The notes under the pieces are model-generated. The model saw only the letters and a list, made by a program, of their open reading frames with translations, was not told the origin of the DNA and ran no database searches. 52,576 nt of DNA, from the NCBI RefSeq assembly GCF_023284025.1, contig NZ_JAKIKR010000035.1, positions 1-52,576 of the forward strand, read 5' to 3'. The position numbers and the translations under genes are program-made. The DNA is from Shewanella abyssi. GTDB taxonomy: Bacteria > Pseudomonadota > Gammaproteobacteria > Enterobacterales > Shewanellaceae. Shown one piece after another: positions 52,366 through 52,576 of this stretch (within the stretch, counting starts at the first letter, position 1; each line of letters begins with the position of its first letter).

Positions 52366-52576
52366 TTACGTCAATAGCAGGCTATCAGCCCAGTCAGCAT
52401 TGCCTGTGGTAGCGGTAATTAAAGCCAAACCGATACCAGCATAACCGGTAAGAAACCCAGTATCCTGTTCATATTGCTTAGATATTCCAGAATAGGCATT
52501 TAGCCCGGCAAGGCCGCTTTCTGTGAATCGTTGTAGGGTGAAATCTAACCAGCGCAGTGCCGCTTGCTCAAGCTCT
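52366..52576 (-). CDS. Lanthionine synthetase LanC, C-terminal 69 residues
   Basis: The frame is open to the window edge and stops at 52366-52368. It reads ALRWLDFTLQRF, GLAGLNAY, and DTGFLTGYAGIGLALITATT, ending DWADSLLLT. The G-(F/L)-L-x-G-x-A-G-I-G-L-A-L pattern is the last barrel helix of LanC cyclases, which join dehydrated residues to cysteines. The zinc-binding Cys and His residues lie upstream, outside the window. It precedes lanB by 10 bases. Confidence 0.85.
   Translation of the reverse strand, partial: ELEQAALRWLDFTLQRFTESGLAGLNAYSGISKQYEQDTGFLTGYAGIGLALITATTGNADWADSLLLT

Overview
The window reads as a chromosomal segment of a marine gammaproteobacterium, most probably Shewanella. 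The reasons are a Vibrio/Shewanella-type lateral flagellar locus, an MdtL/YidZ efflux pair and an add gene with a Vibrio-like adenine riboswitch. No rRNA, tRNA or CRISPR was seen. All calls rest on reading the sequence and on remembered family features; no database search was run.

Layout. 1-900: insertion-sequence debris (the 3' end of an IS3-family element abutting an IS66 TnpB fragment) and a secreted TonB-C-like gene broken by a 4-base tandem duplication. 934-5912: yidZ and mdtL on the minus strand, an adenine riboswitch with add, a VOC protein and two small membrane proteins. 6024-42516: a nearly complete lateral (secondary) flagellar system. It comprises a minus-strand block of filament, cap, sigma and stator genes (fliD, fliS, fliT, fliK, fliL, lafS, lafT, lafU, a PilZ-like gene and a small membrane gene) preceded by flagellin lafA; a divergent flagellin lysine methylase (fliB); a minus-strand rod-hook operon flgB to flgL plus a LafW-like gene; divergent flgA-flgM-flgN; a minus-strand motY-lafK-fliE-F-G-H-I-J block; and a plus-strand export/switch operon fliM-N-P-(48-aa gene)-Q-R-flhB-flhA. 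42596-46031: a GNAT acetyltransferase divergent from a MocR-like regulator, a CYTH protein and a Prx5 peroxiredoxin. 46067-49016: a beta-barrel-like outer membrane protein and a methyl-accepting chemotaxis protein. 49191-52576: a full-length lanthipeptide dehydratase (LanB) preceded by the 3' end of lanC, which runs off the window.

How it works together. LafK (sigma-54 activator) should drive the early operons; a good -24/-12 element lies before flgB. LafS (sigma-28) and FlgM should time flagellin, caps and the proton-type LafT/LafU stator. FliM lacks the N-terminal CheY-binding peptide, so this motor is probably not reversed by CheY, while a PilZ-like protein encoded beside the stator suggests cyclic-di-GMP input.

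The most notable observations are a chimeric flgI/flgH tandem duplicate between flgH and flgI, a ten-G tract inside flgA where loss or gain of one G truncates the protein, an unannotated 48-codon membrane gene between fliP and fliQ in a locus with no fliO, a MocR-like regulator that lacks the PLP-binding lysine, and the lanthipeptide locus at the right edge.
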